From: Sulfurimonas sp. hsl 1-7
GTDB taxonomy: Bacteria > Campylobacterota > Campylobacteria > Campylobacterales > Sulfurimonadaceae
Direction: 5' to 3'
DNA length: 64,000 nt
Assembly: GCF_030577135.1 (NCBI RefSeq)
Contig: NZ_JAUIRR010000004.1
Location: forward strand, 137,693 to 201,692
Both the position numbers and the translations under genes were made by a program. The notes below the pieces were generated by a model. That model saw nothing but the letters and a program-made list of their open reading frames with translations. It ran no database searches and had not been told where the DNA came from. Every line of letters starts with the position of its first letter. Positions within the stretch are counted from its first letter, which is position 1. Positions 1 through 9,320 of the stretch are shown piece after piece.

Positions 1-530
1 TTTTTATATCCTAATTTTTCACTAAAAGAGTTGTTTATGTAAACTATAAAACCTTCTAGATCAGTTACTAAAATCAGGTTATTAGAGATATCTACGATCG
101 AGCTTAAAAGTTTTTCGTGTTTTAGTTCTAGTCCCTTTTTATCTATAATTCTTTGAAAAGAGACATAGCCTATTAGCTCTTGTTCTTTATTTTTTAAAGG
201 GGTAATGGACCATTTTACATAATAAGGGGCTCTGTTTTTCTTATAGTTTACAGTTTGTCCTACAAACTTCTCCCCTCTTTTCAATCTCTCTTTGAGTTCT
301 TGTAAAACTTCATAGTTCGATTCCGTACCTTGAAACATTTTTGGATTTTTTCCAAGGACTTCCTCTTTTGTATAACCTGTTGCTTCACAAAATGTTTTAT
401 TTACATAGAGAATTTGAATGCCTTTATCCCAATTCGCATCTGTAACTACAACAGAGTCAAAAGAGGCTTCAAAAACTTCATATAAAGATTTTTCATCCAC
501 TACATTCAATAATGATGTAAGCTGTTCCAT
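1..530 (-). CDS. PAS-domain sensor protein, C-terminal part outside window
   Basis: The reading frame starts at the ATG ending at 530 and runs off the left edge, so only the first 176 or so residues are seen. The first ~120 residues read as a PAS domain: they contain YVNKTFCEATGYTKEEVLGK followed by a typical PAC tail with WSITPLKNKEQELIGYVSFQ. A second PAS begins near the edge (LILVTDLEGFIVYINNSFSE). No signal peptide or membrane segment is visible, so the sensing part is probably cytoplasmic. The output domain (GGDEF, EAL or histidine kinase) lies outside the window and cannot be named. The PAS call is secure; the function is unknown. Confidence 0.8.
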   Translation of the reverse strand, partial: MEQLTSLLNVVDEKSLYEVFEASFDSVVVTDANWDKGIQILYVNKTFCEATGYTKEEVLGKNPKMFQGTESNYEVLQELKERLKRGEKFVGQTVNYKKNRAPYYVKWSITPLKNKEQELIGYVSFQRIIDKKGLELKHEKLLSSIVDISNNLILVTDLEGFIVYINNSFSEKLGYK

Positions 531-789
531 CTATTCTTCACTTTACTTTTACGTGTATCAGAGTACAAATACAGATATTTTAATACCTTATTATATTCAC
601 CTATCCATTAAAACCTAATAATATATCTATTATAACACCTATTGCACAGAATAAGTTCATATAACTGTTTAATTTTATAGCTATTTTATTTTAATTATCA
701 TATTTAGAAATAATATATTTGATAAAAACAACTAATTATGTTGAAAAAAATCGGTAATAATTAGGTAAAATAAATTAATAGGAGTTCTT

Positions 790-1359
790 ATGAAATACAC
801 TTTACAATTTAGAATCTGGCACTGGTTAAACGCTATCATAGTTCTTGGTTTATTAGGAACAGTCTTTTTAAGAAAAACTTTTTTAAGTTGGAGAACAAAC
901 TCTGAGATCTTGATGACAAAACTAGCTGAGATCAACATAGAGATAACTTCCGAACAGGCAAAAGTACTTGCAAAAGCTATACGTGCAGGTATGTGGGAGT
1001 GGCACATCATACTCGGATATGCTCTGGCATTTTTAATTATCTATAGAATCTATCTGTTTTTTATGGATAAAAGTGAACAAGAGAGTTTCAGCTCTTTAAC
1101 TCTACATAAAAAAGGTGTTAAAATCTCTTACTACATAGTGTATGTAACACTGTTTTTTATGGCTGTAAGCGGTCTTGCTATCCACTTTTATAAAGAGTTG
1201 GAATTAACTAAAGATTTTGTAGGTTCACTCAAAGAGATACATGAACTTGTGTATAACGTAATCCTTTACTTTGTTCCTTTACACATAATCGGTGTAATAG
1301 TTGCAGAGACGCGGGATGAAAAAGGATTAGTCTCTACTATGATTAACGGGGAGAAATAA
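790..1359 (+). CDS. Cytochrome b561-type membrane protein
   Basis: A 189-residue integral membrane protein of the bacterial cytochrome b561 / Ni-Fe hydrogenase b-subunit type. About four hydrophobic segments are visible (roughly residues 13-29, 70-91, 110-131 and 150-170). Histidines sit where haem ligands are expected: RIWHWLN at the N-terminus, WEWHIILGY at the start of helix 2, and EIH plus PLHIIG near the last helix. It probably carries two b haems and moves electrons between quinone and a periplasmic partner. A good ribosome site (AGGAG) precedes the ATG. It faces the AraC gene convergently with an 18-bp gap. No redox partner gene is adjacent, so the partner is unknown. Confidence 0.8.
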   Translation: MKYTLQFRIWHWLNAIIVLGLLGTVFLRKTFLSWRTNSEILMTKLAEINIEITSEQAKVLAKAIRAGMWEWHIILGYALAFLIIYRIYLFFMDKSEQESFSSLTLHKKGVKISYYIVYVTLFFMAVSGLAIHFYKELELTKDFVGSLKEIHELVYNVILYFVPLHIIGVIVAETRDEKGLVSTMINGEK

Positions 1360-1377
1360 TAAGCCGAATTTATAAGC

Positions 1378-2253
1378 CTATAAAACGATTTTCTTCAACT
1401 CAGATGGAGGAAATCCGAACTGGCTTTTAAATTCACGGCTAAACTGAGCAGGGCTTTCATACCCTACTTTATATGCTGCATCGACAACTTTCATCTTTTC
1501 AAATAAAATGTACTGTCTTGCTTTATTTAATTTTACTTTTTTTATGTATTGAATAGGAGAGTCGTTAAAGATCTCTTTGAACTTTCTATGAAAATTAGCT
1601 TTACTCATCCCTGTTTTTCTTGCAAGTTCATCAATGCTGATAGTATCTTCAAGATGGTCTTGTATATCGTCTACAATGTTGGATATTCTAGAGAACTGAG
1701 TGTTTTTACTACATAGTTCCACTAAATGTTTTCCGGCTTCACTTTGAATAATTCTATAGTAAATTTCATCTAATATATGTTCACCTAATACTCTGCTGTC
1801 TTGAGGGTCAAGCAAGCTTTTCATTAAACTGTTAAAAGCTGAATCAAGCTCATTATTCATATCACCGGTAACTACATTTTGTGGCATTTTCTTAGTTTTA
1901 CTCTGAGGTATTTCATCAAGTAAAGCAGTAATTCTTTGTAACCTTTGCATATCAAGGTCAATATAAAGTCCTTTAGTTACTTTGTCAAATACAAAAGATG
2001 CACATTCAAAAGGCTGTACCGCAGCGATTATGACATAATGATCGCTGCTAAGTGTTACTTGCTGGTTATCTATATAGCCTCTTTTTTGCCCACTCGCTAT
2101 TAAAATAATTCCCCTTTTATAGAGTAGCGGTTTCCCCTGCTCGTGATGATTTATCTGAAACAGTTTAACTTCATCCAAAAAAGTGTGTTTAAACCCCTGC
2201 CTTTTTCCACATCCGTACTTTGTAAGTAACTCTTGAATCAAAATCTCTTTCAT
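1378..2253 (-). CDS. AraC-family transcriptional regulator
   Basis: A 291-residue regulator. The first ~180 residues resemble the AraC N-terminal ligand-sensing domain of the AraC_N type, with a cupin-like segment including KRGYIDNQQVTLSSDHYVII. The last ~100 residues are the paired helix-turn-helix domain: helix set 1 in ISIDELARKTGMSKANFHRKFK and set 2 in VVDAAYKVGYESPAQFSREF, closing with FGFPPSE. It is divergent from the FadL-like outer-membrane gene at 2371 across a 117-bp gap, which makes that gene a plausible target. The effector is not apparent. Family assignment is firm, the target is inference. Confidence 0.9.
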   Translation of the reverse strand: MKEILIQELLTKYGCGKRQGFKHTFLDEVKLFQINHHEQGKPLLYKRGIILIASGQKRGYIDNQQVTLSSDHYVIIAAVQPFECASFVFDKVTKGLYIDLDMQRLQRITALLDEIPQSKTKKMPQNVVTGDMNNELDSAFNSLMKSLLDPQDSRVLGEHILDEIYYRIIQSEAGKHLVELCSKNTQFSRISNIVDDIQDHLEDTISIDELARKTGMSKANFHRKFKEIFNDSPIQYIKKVKLNKARQYILFEKMKVVDAAYKVGYESPAQFSREFKSQFGFPPSELKKIVL

Positions 2254-2370
2254 GGAAATTTTTTCCTTAATTGATACGAATAGGCAAAAAATATAGAGAA
2301 TTACCCATTCATTTTATTTAAATTATACACTATTATTCAAAAAATATTTTTAATTTCATTAGGAGAATAG

Positions 2371-3543
2371 ATGAATCAAACAATACTAAAATCAATTGTA
2401 GCAACACTAATTTTAGGAACTACCGCACTGTATGCAACTAACGGAGACAACCTCATCGGTCTTGGTGCAAAATCACGAGGAATGGGTGGAATAGGTATAG
2501 GTATGAGTCATGGAGCAGAGTCTGGACTAGCCAACCCTGCAATGATCACTTCTGTAAAATCAACTGAGATCTCTTTTGGGGGAACAGTTTTTATGCCTGA
2601 TGTTAAATATAATGCAGGAGCAGGCTATCAGCAAAGTGATGCAGACTTAAATGTAATTCCTGAAGTATCTATAGCATCTAAAATTGATGAAAACCTTTAT
2701 ATCGGAATAGGTATTTGGGGTACTGCGGGGATGGGTACTGACTATCGTAACGATACAACAGGAACTACGATGCAGATGGTAACAAACTTACAATTAATGC
2801 AGTTTGGTATCCCTGTAGCATACAAATATAATGGTCTAAGTCTCGGTGTGACAGGTATTATGCAATACGGTGCACTAGATATCAATTATGTATATGGCTC
2901 AAATGTAGGTGCAGGATTTGCTCAAGATATCGCTTTTGGTTACTCTGTAGGTGCAGCTTACGACTTTGAGAACGTAGGGGTATCAGGTCTTACTCTTGGT
3001 GTGGTATATAAATCGGCAATTGAGATGGACTATAACGATCAACTGACAAATGCAACTGCTCCTTTTGCAGTAGCCGGTGTTACAGGAATTCCACAACAAC
3101 TTGAACAACCTGTTGAATACGGTGCAGGTATATCTTATAACTTTAATGCCCACACTGTTGCATTTGATTACAAACGCATCCTTTGGAGCGATGCTAAAGG
3201 GTATGAAAACTTTGGTTGGCAAGATCAGAATGTTTATGTACTCGGGTATCAATATGCATTTACAGACTGGCAGGTGCGTTTAGGGTATAACTATGCAAAA
3301 AATCCTATTGACGAATTAAACCCGACGGTAAATGGCGGTGCTGCATTAAACATGTTCAACCTTTTAGGGTTCCCTGCAACCGTTGAACAACACTATACTG
3401 TAGGTGCTACGTATGCTTTCAATGAGAAGTTTTCATTCGATGCAGCGTTTGTGTATGCACCTGAGATCGAAGAAAATTTCGCATCTATAGGTTCAAAACA
3501 CAGCCAATCAAGTGTAACTCTTCAGGCTAATTTTACGTTTTAA
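2371..3543 (+). CDS. FadL/OmpP1-type outer-membrane protein
   Basis: A 390-residue protein with an N-terminal signal peptide (about residues 1-22, ending TTALYA) and then NGDNLIGLGAKSRGMGGIG, the N-terminal pattern of FadL/TodX/OmpP1 channels (glycine-rich, followed by GLANPAMIT). The rest alternates aromatic and hydrophobic positions as in a beta-barrel and ends in a terminal phenylalanine (LQANFTF), the usual outer-membrane assembly signal. This family takes up hydrophobic compounds such as fatty acids or aromatics. A ribosome site AGGAGAAT precedes the ATG. Its divergent AraC neighbour may control it. The substrate cannot be told from the sequence. Confidence 0.82.
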   Translation: MNQTILKSIVATLILGTTALYATNGDNLIGLGAKSRGMGGIGIGMSHGAESGLANPAMITSVKSTEISFGGTVFMPDVKYNAGAGYQQSDADLNVIPEVSIASKIDENLYIGIGIWGTAGMGTDYRNDTTGTTMQMVTNLQLMQFGIPVAYKYNGLSLGVTGIMQYGALDINYVYGSNVGAGFAQDIAFGYSVGAAYDFENVGVSGLTLGVVYKSAIEMDYNDQLTNATAPFAVAGVTGIPQQLEQPVEYGAGISYNFNAHTVAFDYKRILWSDAKGYENFGWQDQNVYVLGYQYAFTDWQVRLGYNYAKNPIDELNPTVNGGAALNMFNLLGFPATVEQHYTVGATYAFNEKFSFDAAFVYAPEIEENFASIGSKHSQSSVTLQANFTF

Positions 3544-3564
3544 ATCTTATCTAAAATAAAATAC

Positions 3565-3579
3565 GGGGGAAAATCCCCC
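3565..3579. terminator. Short GC-rich hairpin between convergent genes
   Basis: GGGGGA-AAA-TCCCCC forms a strong 6-bp stem in the 69-bp gap between the convergent FadL-like gene and the kinase/phosphatase gene. On the minus strand the stem is followed by a T-rich stretch (GTATTTTATTTT), so it can end the kinase transcript. On the plus strand it is followed by A residues and is less typical. Confidence 0.5.
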
Positions 3580-3612
3580 AAAAAGATTGCAAAATTAAAT
3601 TATATGTAACTG

Positions 3613-5247
3613 TTACTTTTCTAGAAGAAGAATAAATAAAAGAATATTTATTAGAAACATAATTGTAAAAGCTATCCTATAAAACAAGATTGGAGAGCGT
3701 TCTATTAAAGAACTGCTTTTTGTAAAATAAGGTTTTACATTTTGTGGAGATTCTAATTCGTATGTCATTTCGGAATAATGTTTATATCTTCTGTCTGACT
3801 CAATTGCAATCGCTCTTAAAATGACACTATCAAGCCAAGATGGAATGTTATTATTATATACACTTGGTTTTTTAGCTTCTTTAAATGTAGGGGTTGAAAA
3901 TGGTTCAACCTCTCCATAGGGATAATGTTTGGTTAACGCTTTGTATAAGGTTACACCTATAGCAAATATTTCCGTGCTTTCATTAATGCTTCCCTCTATA
4001 AAACGTTCAGGTGCAAGAAAACTAGGCGTCCCGGCACGAGATTGAATCGAAAACAATTCAGTGATGCTGCCGAAGTCAACTATTTTAAACTCTTTTTGAT
4101 CCTCCACAAGGTTTACTATAATATTCTCAGGTTTTATATCTCCATGTACAAGGTCATATTTTAAAAGATACTGAGAAAGTTGCAATAATGTTTTTGCAAG
4201 TTGTATAGTATCATCTACACTTAAGTGTCTATGCTCAATATACGTTTTGAGATCAGACCCGTTACAGTATTGCATTACATAATAACGAAACGTTCTATTT
4301 TCGGGTATATGTACAGTTGGAAACAATACTGTTTTAAGCCGCTTTGCATTCCAAACCTCTTTAACATACAGGTCTAAAATCTCTTCATCATCTAATGCTT
4401 CTACGGGAGCAAACTTAAGTACATACTTTATCCCATCCTTGTTTGCTAACCAGGTTCTATTGTTTTGTATAAGTGATTTCTCTAATGTATAACCATCTAT
4501 TATTTCCTCTCTTTTTAAAGAAACAGGAATTTGTAAATTTTGATTTTTTAATTCAGTAAGTTCATTAATTCTATCGACATTCAACACTACTGCTGTTGTA
4601 TCGTCAGCAAGGTCTTCATTCATCACCCTACTAGCTTTTTTCACTAGATTATATGCACCGGAAACTATACTGTTTTCAATGATATTCTCACTTAGTACGT
4701 TATAAAGGCCATCACTACAAAGTAAAATTTTGTCACCGTTTTGAATTATGTTTTCAAAATAATATGGTTCTATGTTTTCATTAATACCAATTGCCTGAGT
4801 CAGTACACCTTCATATCCGGATTCATTCATAGAGTGATCAAACGACACTTGTGTTAAACTTTGATCCCTATATAAATAAATTCTTGTATCCCCAATATTA
4901 GCGCCGTAAAGCCTATTGCCTTCAATCACTACAATTGCAAGAGTAGTGACCAACTCAACTCTTTCGTAATTTATGAGTGATTCTTTATAGAGGATATTGT
5001 TAATAGATTTTATAAAGCTCTTCATCGATTTTTCTATCGACCATGATTTTGGACGATTTTTAAAATTGTTGATAAGGTATGTAGTAGTTCGTTTTGCAGC
5101 CTCAGCACCTTCAGCGGCACTACCGACTCCATCACAAACAACGGCAATGGTAAGCCCACCTACAGATTGTACATCATAAAAATCATCACCGGTTAAGTTC
5201 TTTCTTTTTGCAAGTGAAAATCCGCTATTTTGAATGTTTGCTACCAT
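3613..5247 (-). CDS. Fused PP2C phosphatase / Ser-Thr protein kinase
   Basis: A 544-residue bifunctional protein. Residues ~1-230 are a PP2C-type phosphatase with metal-binding DGVG (39-42), NIGDTR, SDGLYNV and DDTTAVV. Residues ~245-500 are a Hanks-type kinase with the ATP lysine in YVLKF, catalytic HGDIKPEN (about 366), DFG and APERF. The glycine-rich loop is degenerate. A single hydrophobic segment (about 522-541) anchors the C-terminus, so both catalytic domains are cytoplasmic. Similar fusions lie beside nasA-type transporters and assimilatory nitrate/nitrite reductases in other proteobacteria such as Pseudomonas. Here porin and narK lie just upstream on the same strand, pointing to control of nitrate assimilation. 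Substrates are unknown. Confidence 0.88.
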   Translation of the reverse strand: MVANIQNSGFSLAKRKNLTGDDFYDVQSVGGLTIAVVCDGVGSAAEGAEAAKRTTTYLINNFKNRPKSWSIEKSMKSFIKSINNILYKESLINYERVELVTTLAIVVIEGNRLYGANIGDTRIYLYRDQSLTQVSFDHSMNESGYEGVLTQAIGINENIEPYYFENIIQNGDKILLCSDGLYNVLSENIIENSIVSGAYNLVKKASRVMNEDLADDTTAVVLNVDRINELTELKNQNLQIPVSLKREEIIDGYTLEKSLIQNNRTWLANKDGIKYVLKFAPVEALDDEEILDLYVKEVWNAKRLKTVLFPTVHIPENRTFRYYVMQYCNGSDLKTYIEHRHLSVDDTIQLAKTLLQLSQYLLKYDLVHGDIKPENIIVNLVEDQKEFKIVDFGSITELFSIQSRAGTPSFLAPERFIEGSINESTEIFAIGVTLYKALTKHYPYGEVEPFSTPTFKEAKKPSVYNNNIPSWLDSVILRAIAIESDRRYKHYSEMTYELESPQNVKPYFTKSSSLIERSPILFYRIAFTIMFLINILLFILLLEK

Positions 5248-5293
5248 TGTTATCCCGTCTTATCTTGTGTTTTATATTATACTCAAATCAGAA

Positions 5294-6547
5294 CTATTTT
5301 ATTGAAAATTTGTAATCCAACATTACCCATGCTTTTTGCACATCATTTGTATAACCTGTCGCTTTTCCCTTTGAATATGAAGCATACTTAATTAAAGCGC
5401 CAACATCTTTTACAAAAGGTAGAGGATGTGTGTATAAAAAGTCAATTTCACTTCCTAGATCATCCGTTGTTCCACTTCCCGAAGCCATAGCTTTATCGGC
5501 AGTAAATTTATGATATACGGCTAAAAGTTTCCCAAAATCTTTATTTGCATATCCTAAACGAATGTTGAGATCTTCCAGACCTCCTTGCGGAACGCTTGCT
5601 ACATAAAACACATCTGCCCAGCCGTTAAACTTGTGATTCGTGCCGAGTGAAGGATTGAATGCAGTTTTACCGTCACTCCCTGTTGTACCACTTAAAAATT
5701 CATAATTTACACCTGCTAAAATACCTGAGATATTTACACCAAAGTCAAGATTGTAGTATGAAGCATCAGCTTTTGCTTTTGCCCCGCCATTAATATTCAT
5801 AGTAGCATCGTTTTGTATGGCATACTCAGCTCTGTAATTAAGTTTTACACCATTTGTAGCCACATCCCCTGTTAATGCAAGACCATAAATATCACCTAGT
5901 TCGGCTATCATATAGTCATATGCTGTAATTTTCAATTCCGGCATAACCGTATAGCTTGCATTCAACAGTACACTGTTAGTATCATCTGTATCACCTGCAC
6001 CTACACCTTGTAGACCATACACCCAGGCTGCAAGCACTGAAAGATTTTTTACAGAGTTATCCGAAACATATAAAGTATCATATGAACGTTCAAATTGTCT
6101 CCATCCCACTGTACCAATAAAACGCTGATTATCCAGATTTACTTGTGAACGACCTGCATGTAAAGTAGTTTTCCCAATTTTGTAGTTAATATCTGCATTT
6201 GAGATCATTGCTTTTTGAGGATCTTTAATTACATCATACTGTGTCTCACCGTTAGCAGTACTGTTATATTTATCCGATCCAAAATTGTTTACAGATATCA
6301 CACCGATATTTGTACTTAATCCATCAACATCAAAAAGCTTTGCATTGATAGTTAATTTTGTTCTTGCAGTATATGCATTTGCAGCATCTTTTCCATTATC
6401 TTTAACCTCTGCATACTCATATCTAGGACGGATTTCTCCATCTAATTTCAGATCACTAAAAACGTTTACGCCATCCGCTGCACTAGCAACTGAGTAAGAA
6501 CCCATTAACGAATATAGAGCAACAGCTGATACCATTATTTTTTTCAT
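5294..6547 (-). CDS. Outer-membrane porin of the nitrate island
   Basis: A 417-residue beta-barrel protein with a clear signal peptide (residues 1-24, cleavage after SYSVASAA). The mature start DGVNVFSDLKLDGEIRPRYEY is typical of Campylobacterota Opr/alginate-export-like porins. It ends with VMLDYKFSIK, a terminal strand although not the classical final Phe. It lies between narK (ends 6611, upstream on the same strand) and the kinase/phosphatase gene, 46 bp away, and probably lets nitrate or nitrite cross the outer membrane for the transporter. The barrel call is firm; the solute is inferred from context only. Confidence 0.8.
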   Translation of the reverse strand: MKKIMVSAVALYSLMGSYSVASAADGVNVFSDLKLDGEIRPRYEYAEVKDNGKDAANAYTARTKLTINAKLFDVDGLSTNIGVISVNNFGSDKYNSTANGETQYDVIKDPQKAMISNADINYKIGKTTLHAGRSQVNLDNQRFIGTVGWRQFERSYDTLYVSDNSVKNLSVLAAWVYGLQGVGAGDTDDTNSVLLNASYTVMPELKITAYDYMIAELGDIYGLALTGDVATNGVKLNYRAEYAIQNDATMNINGGAKAKADASYYNLDFGVNISGILAGVNYEFLSGTTGSDGKTAFNPSLGTNHKFNGWADVFYVASVPQGGLEDLNIRLGYANKDFGKLLAVYHKFTADKAMASGSGTTDDLGSEIDFLYTHPLPFVKDVGALIKYASYSKGKATGYTNDVQKAWVMLDYKFSIK

Positions 6548-6610
6548 TACGTTATCCTTTTTTATCTTTATCTTTTTAATATTCTTATTGGTAAAAAAGC
6601 TGGTGAAGAA

Positions 6611-7891
6611 TTAAATTCTTCCTCCTGCTTGTACACCCCAAGTTGTTCTCCATCTAGTTTTTACTAATGAAATTCCACTAATTGCAATAAGTACAACAAT
6701 GGCAAAAATAGTAAATCCTGCAGCATAGCCGTCAAATGCACCTTTTGACCATCCAAGTGTTTTAATAAGGGCTGTACCACCCAGACCACCTGCAGCACCG
6801 ATAATTCCAGTCATAATTCCAATATCTTTACCAAAACGCTGTGGTACTAATTGAAAAACAGCACCGTTAGCCATACCAAGGTTTGCCATGATCAAGAATA
6901 AAACTACAATTGCTACTCCAAACGGAAGCGTGATAGTTGCATTTACCATAGCTAAAAGAGTTACTGTTCCAAAAAAGATATAAAGTGATTTAATTCCACC
7001 AAGTTTATCAGCGATTGCTCCACCTACCGGACGAAGAACAGCACCTGCGAATATACATAATGCTCCAAAATACCCTGCTATAACTTTTACATTCTCTTCG
7101 TTAAGAACATCTAGACCAAAAGCAGACATATCAGCTTGATATGTGTTCATAAGATAAACTTTCATATATCCTGCAAAACCTACAAAACCACCAAAACTTA
7201 CCGCATAAAAAAGGTTAAACCACCATGTGTCTTTATCACGTAAAAGTTTCATATAGTCTTTTAACTTTTTAGGGTTTGCTTTGTATACAGATTCAGGAGC
7301 ATTCTTAGCTAAAAATGCGTAAGCTATAAAGACAACGATAGCCATCACAGCACCCACACCAAATACTGATTCCCAACCATAATACTCAGCAATTTTTGGA
7401 GCGAATAAGAAATCAATAACAACCCCGATATTACCAGCGCCTGCAATACCTAAAACAACACCTTGCAGTTTTGCCGGATACCATTGCCCTGCTTGCGGCA
7501 ATGCCACTGCAAAAGAAGCTCCGGCAAATCCAAGACCAAGAGCTACCAGCAGTAATGTTTCATATGTTATGCTGTTTCCTTGTAAATATGCAGTTAGTAA
7601 TGCTGTAATAACTACACCTTGAGCTAAAAGAGCGGTTAGCTTAGCCCCAAGTTTGTCTACTCCAAAACCAAGTAATATTCTAAGAAGTGCTCCTGAAAGT
7701 ATAGGAAGAGATAGTAAAGTTGCTTTTTCTCCCGCTGTCATAATATGACCACCCAGAGCTAAAGCTTCAGCTATTTCTGTACTTAATGGACCTAACATTG
7801 TCCACACCATAAAACTCATATCAAAATATAAAAAGGCCATAAACAATGTTGGAGTATGTCCCTTTCCTATTAAATCTTTAAACCCTGCCAT
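6611..7891 (-). CDS. narK: Nitrate/nitrite transporter, MFS family (NarK/NasA)
   Basis: A 426-residue, 12-helix major facilitator protein. Both nitrate signature motifs are recognisable: GIAGAGNIGVVIDF in helix 5 and GAAGGLGGTAL in helix 11. It imports nitrate (or exchanges nitrate and nitrite) across the inner membrane. Length is normal for a single NarK domain. It is divergent from cysG across 173 bp, and the porin and kinase/phosphatase genes follow it on the same strand, so it likely heads an uptake operon. A ribosome site AAGGAA precedes the ATG, directly after a copy of the 15-bp motif at 7907. Whether it should be called narK or nasA depends on phylogeny; assimilatory context favours a NasA role. 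Confidence 0.92.
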   Translation of the reverse strand: MAGFKDLIGKGHTPTLFMAFLYFDMSFMVWTMLGPLSTEIAEALALGGHIMTAGEKATLLSLPILSGALLRILLGFGVDKLGAKLTALLAQGVVITALLTAYLQGNSITYETLLLVALGLGFAGASFAVALPQAGQWYPAKLQGVVLGIAGAGNIGVVIDFLFAPKIAEYYGWESVFGVGAVMAIVVFIAYAFLAKNAPESVYKANPKKLKDYMKLLRDKDTWWFNLFYAVSFGGFVGFAGYMKVYLMNTYQADMSAFGLDVLNEENVKVIAGYFGALCIFAGAVLRPVGGAIADKLGGIKSLYIFFGTVTLLAMVNATITLPFGVAIVVLFLIMANLGMANGAVFQLVPQRFGKDIGIMTGIIGAAGGLGGTALIKTLGWSKGAFDGYAAGFTIFAIVVLIAISGISLVKTRWRTTWGVQAGGRI

Positions 7892-7906
7892 TTGGTGTTC
7901 CTTATC

Positions 7907-7921
7907 TTAATTTTACATTAA
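7907..7921. promoter_or_regulatory. 15-bp repeated motif, narK-proximal copy
   Basis: TTAATTTTACATTAA lies 16-30 bp upstream of the narK start. An identical copy is at 8001 and a related one is upstream of the nitrate reductase gene at 13273. The pattern TTAA-N3-TACATTAA is imperfectly dyad symmetric (TTAA...TTAA ends), as for a dimeric regulator site. The regulator is unknown. Confidence 0.5.
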
Positions 7922-8000
7922 CTCATTCGAGATATAAAATTATATACCAATAAAATATCTATTTAAACACTATATTGATTACTTTTTAATCATTTTATCT

Positions 8001-8015
8001 TTAATTTTACATTAA
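8001..8015. promoter_or_regulatory. 15-bp repeated motif, cysG-proximal copy
   Basis: An exact second copy of TTAATTTTACATTAA, 94 bp from the first and 49 bp upstream of the cysG start, in the same orientation on the plus strand. Its position suits an operator near the cysG-nirA promoter. Confidence 0.5.
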
Positions 8016-8064
8016 ACAGATGCTAGAATTTTATCAGTCAGATAGTTAAATTAAAGGATATAGG

Positions 8065-9318
8065 ATGAAAACATTACCTATAGTATTACATAATAAAAAG
8101 ATTTTGCTTATAGGTGCTGGAAAAGTGGCATTGCAAAAAGCAAAAGTGTTACACAATAATAATATAGACTTTGAAGTGATAGCACAAGATGTTACTACTA
8201 ATATAGAAGAGTTCACATCAAAATTGAAATATAAAACATTTCAAAGCTCTGATCTTAAAGATTATGAAATAGTGATCGATGCAACTGGTAATGAAGATGT
8301 TACTTCTTTATTGTTAGAGTTAAAAAAACAAAGAAATATCTTACTCAATGTTGTAGATGTACCTGAACTTTGTGACTTTTATTTTGCATCACTTGTACAA
8401 TACGGTCCATTAAAGATTGCAGTCAGTTCTGGAGGTGCGTCTCCGACAATCACTCAAGTTGTACGTGACAAGATCAAATCTATGCTTCCACGCGAACTAG
8501 AACAACTCACAGAAGAAAAACTGCAACTTCGTAAGCAAAATATCATAGAGCCGCAAAAGACAAAACAAGAGACACAACAACTTCTTGGAAAAGTGTACCT
8601 CGTAGGATGTGGGACTGGTGATGTAGAGCTTTTAACACTCAAAGCGTACAGAATTATTCAAAGTGTAGATGTTGTATTTATCGATCACTTAATTGCAGAT
8701 GAGATTTTAGAGATCATTCCAAAAGAGACAAAACGTGTTTTTGTCGGTAAGCAAAAAGGGTTTCACTCTGTCAAACAAGAAGAGATAAACGAACTTCTTT
8801 TAGAACATGCCAAACAGGGGCTGAGCATTGCAAGACTTAAAAGCGGTGATCCATATATATTTGGCAGAGGGAGTGAAGAAGCTATATCTATGGTTGAAAA
8901 TGGGATCAAGGTCGAAGTTATTCCGGGTATCTCTTCAGCCATTGCAGCACCCCTTTTAAGCGGTATCGCTCCTACAGCCAGAGGATATGCAACGAACTTA
9001 TCAATAGTTTCTGCACACTTAGCCGGTAATAGAGTGAACTTGGAATGGATACCACTTTTAAAATATCCTAACCATACAGTTGTCGTACTTATGGGTGTAT
9101 CACGTGCAAAAGAGATCAAAGAGTGTGCTATAAAAATCGGGACAGATATCACTAAACCCGTGGCGGTGATATCAAACGCCTCGCGAACAAACCAAAGTGT
9201 CAATACAGGTACTTTGGAAAACTTAGAAGAGTTGTGCACAAATGCCAAGCGTCCTGCACTTATAGTCTTTGGAGATGTTGTAAATCTTCACAGTGTATTA
9301 CCTAAATTTGGAGAATAA
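8065..9318 (+). CDS. cysG: Siroheme synthase CysG (SirC + uroporphyrinogen methyltransferase)
   Basis: A 417-residue fusion making siroheme from uroporphyrinogen III. The N-terminal ~150 residues are precorrin-2 dehydrogenase/ferrochelatase: a Rossmann loop LLIGAGKVALQKA and the siroheme-synthase middle segment SSGGASPTITQVVRDK. From about residue 175 comes the SAM-dependent methyltransferase: VYLVGCGTGDVELLTLKA, GDPYIFGRGSEE and PGISSAIA. It is slightly shorter than E. coli CysG (457). It is followed after 2 bp by the siroheme-requiring nitrite reductase, so the operon makes both cofactor and enzyme. Ribosome site AAGGATATAGG precedes the ATG. Confidence 0.95.
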   Translation: MKTLPIVLHNKKILLIGAGKVALQKAKVLHNNNIDFEVIAQDVTTNIEEFTSKLKYKTFQSSDLKDYEIVIDATGNEDVTSLLLELKKQRNILLNVVDVPELCDFYFASLVQYGPLKIAVSSGGASPTITQVVRDKIKSMLPRELEQLTEEKLQLRKQNIIEPQKTKQETQQLLGKVYLVGCGTGDVELLTLKAYRIIQSVDVVFIDHLIADEILEIIPKETKRVFVGKQKGFHSVKQEEINELLLEHAKQGLSIARLKSGDPYIFGRGSEEAISMVENGIKVEVIPGISSAIAAPLLSGIAPTARGYATNLSIVSAHLAGNRVNLEWIPLLKYPNHTVVVLMGVSRAKEIKECAIKIGTDITKPVAVISNASRTNQSVNTGTLENLEELCTNAKRPALIVFGDVVNLHSVLPKFGE

Positions 9319-9320
9319 TT

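Noticed and set aside
418-618. A 66-codon plus-strand frame overlapping the PAS gene
   Set aside because: It overlaps a clear PAS-coding frame on the other strand, has no ribosome site and an unlikely composition.
3077-3283. Frames inside the FadL-like gene on both strands
   Set aside because: They are fully covered by the strong barrel-coding frame and lack any recognisable motif.
6605-6621. Palindrome GAAGAATTAAATTCTTC at the narK stop codon
   Set aside because: It is weak AT-rich symmetry within coding sequence, without a T tract; not enough to call a terminator or operator.
8763-9248. A 161-codon minus-strand frame inside cysG
   Set aside because: It is antisense to conserved methyltransferase motifs, with no start signal or family resemblance.
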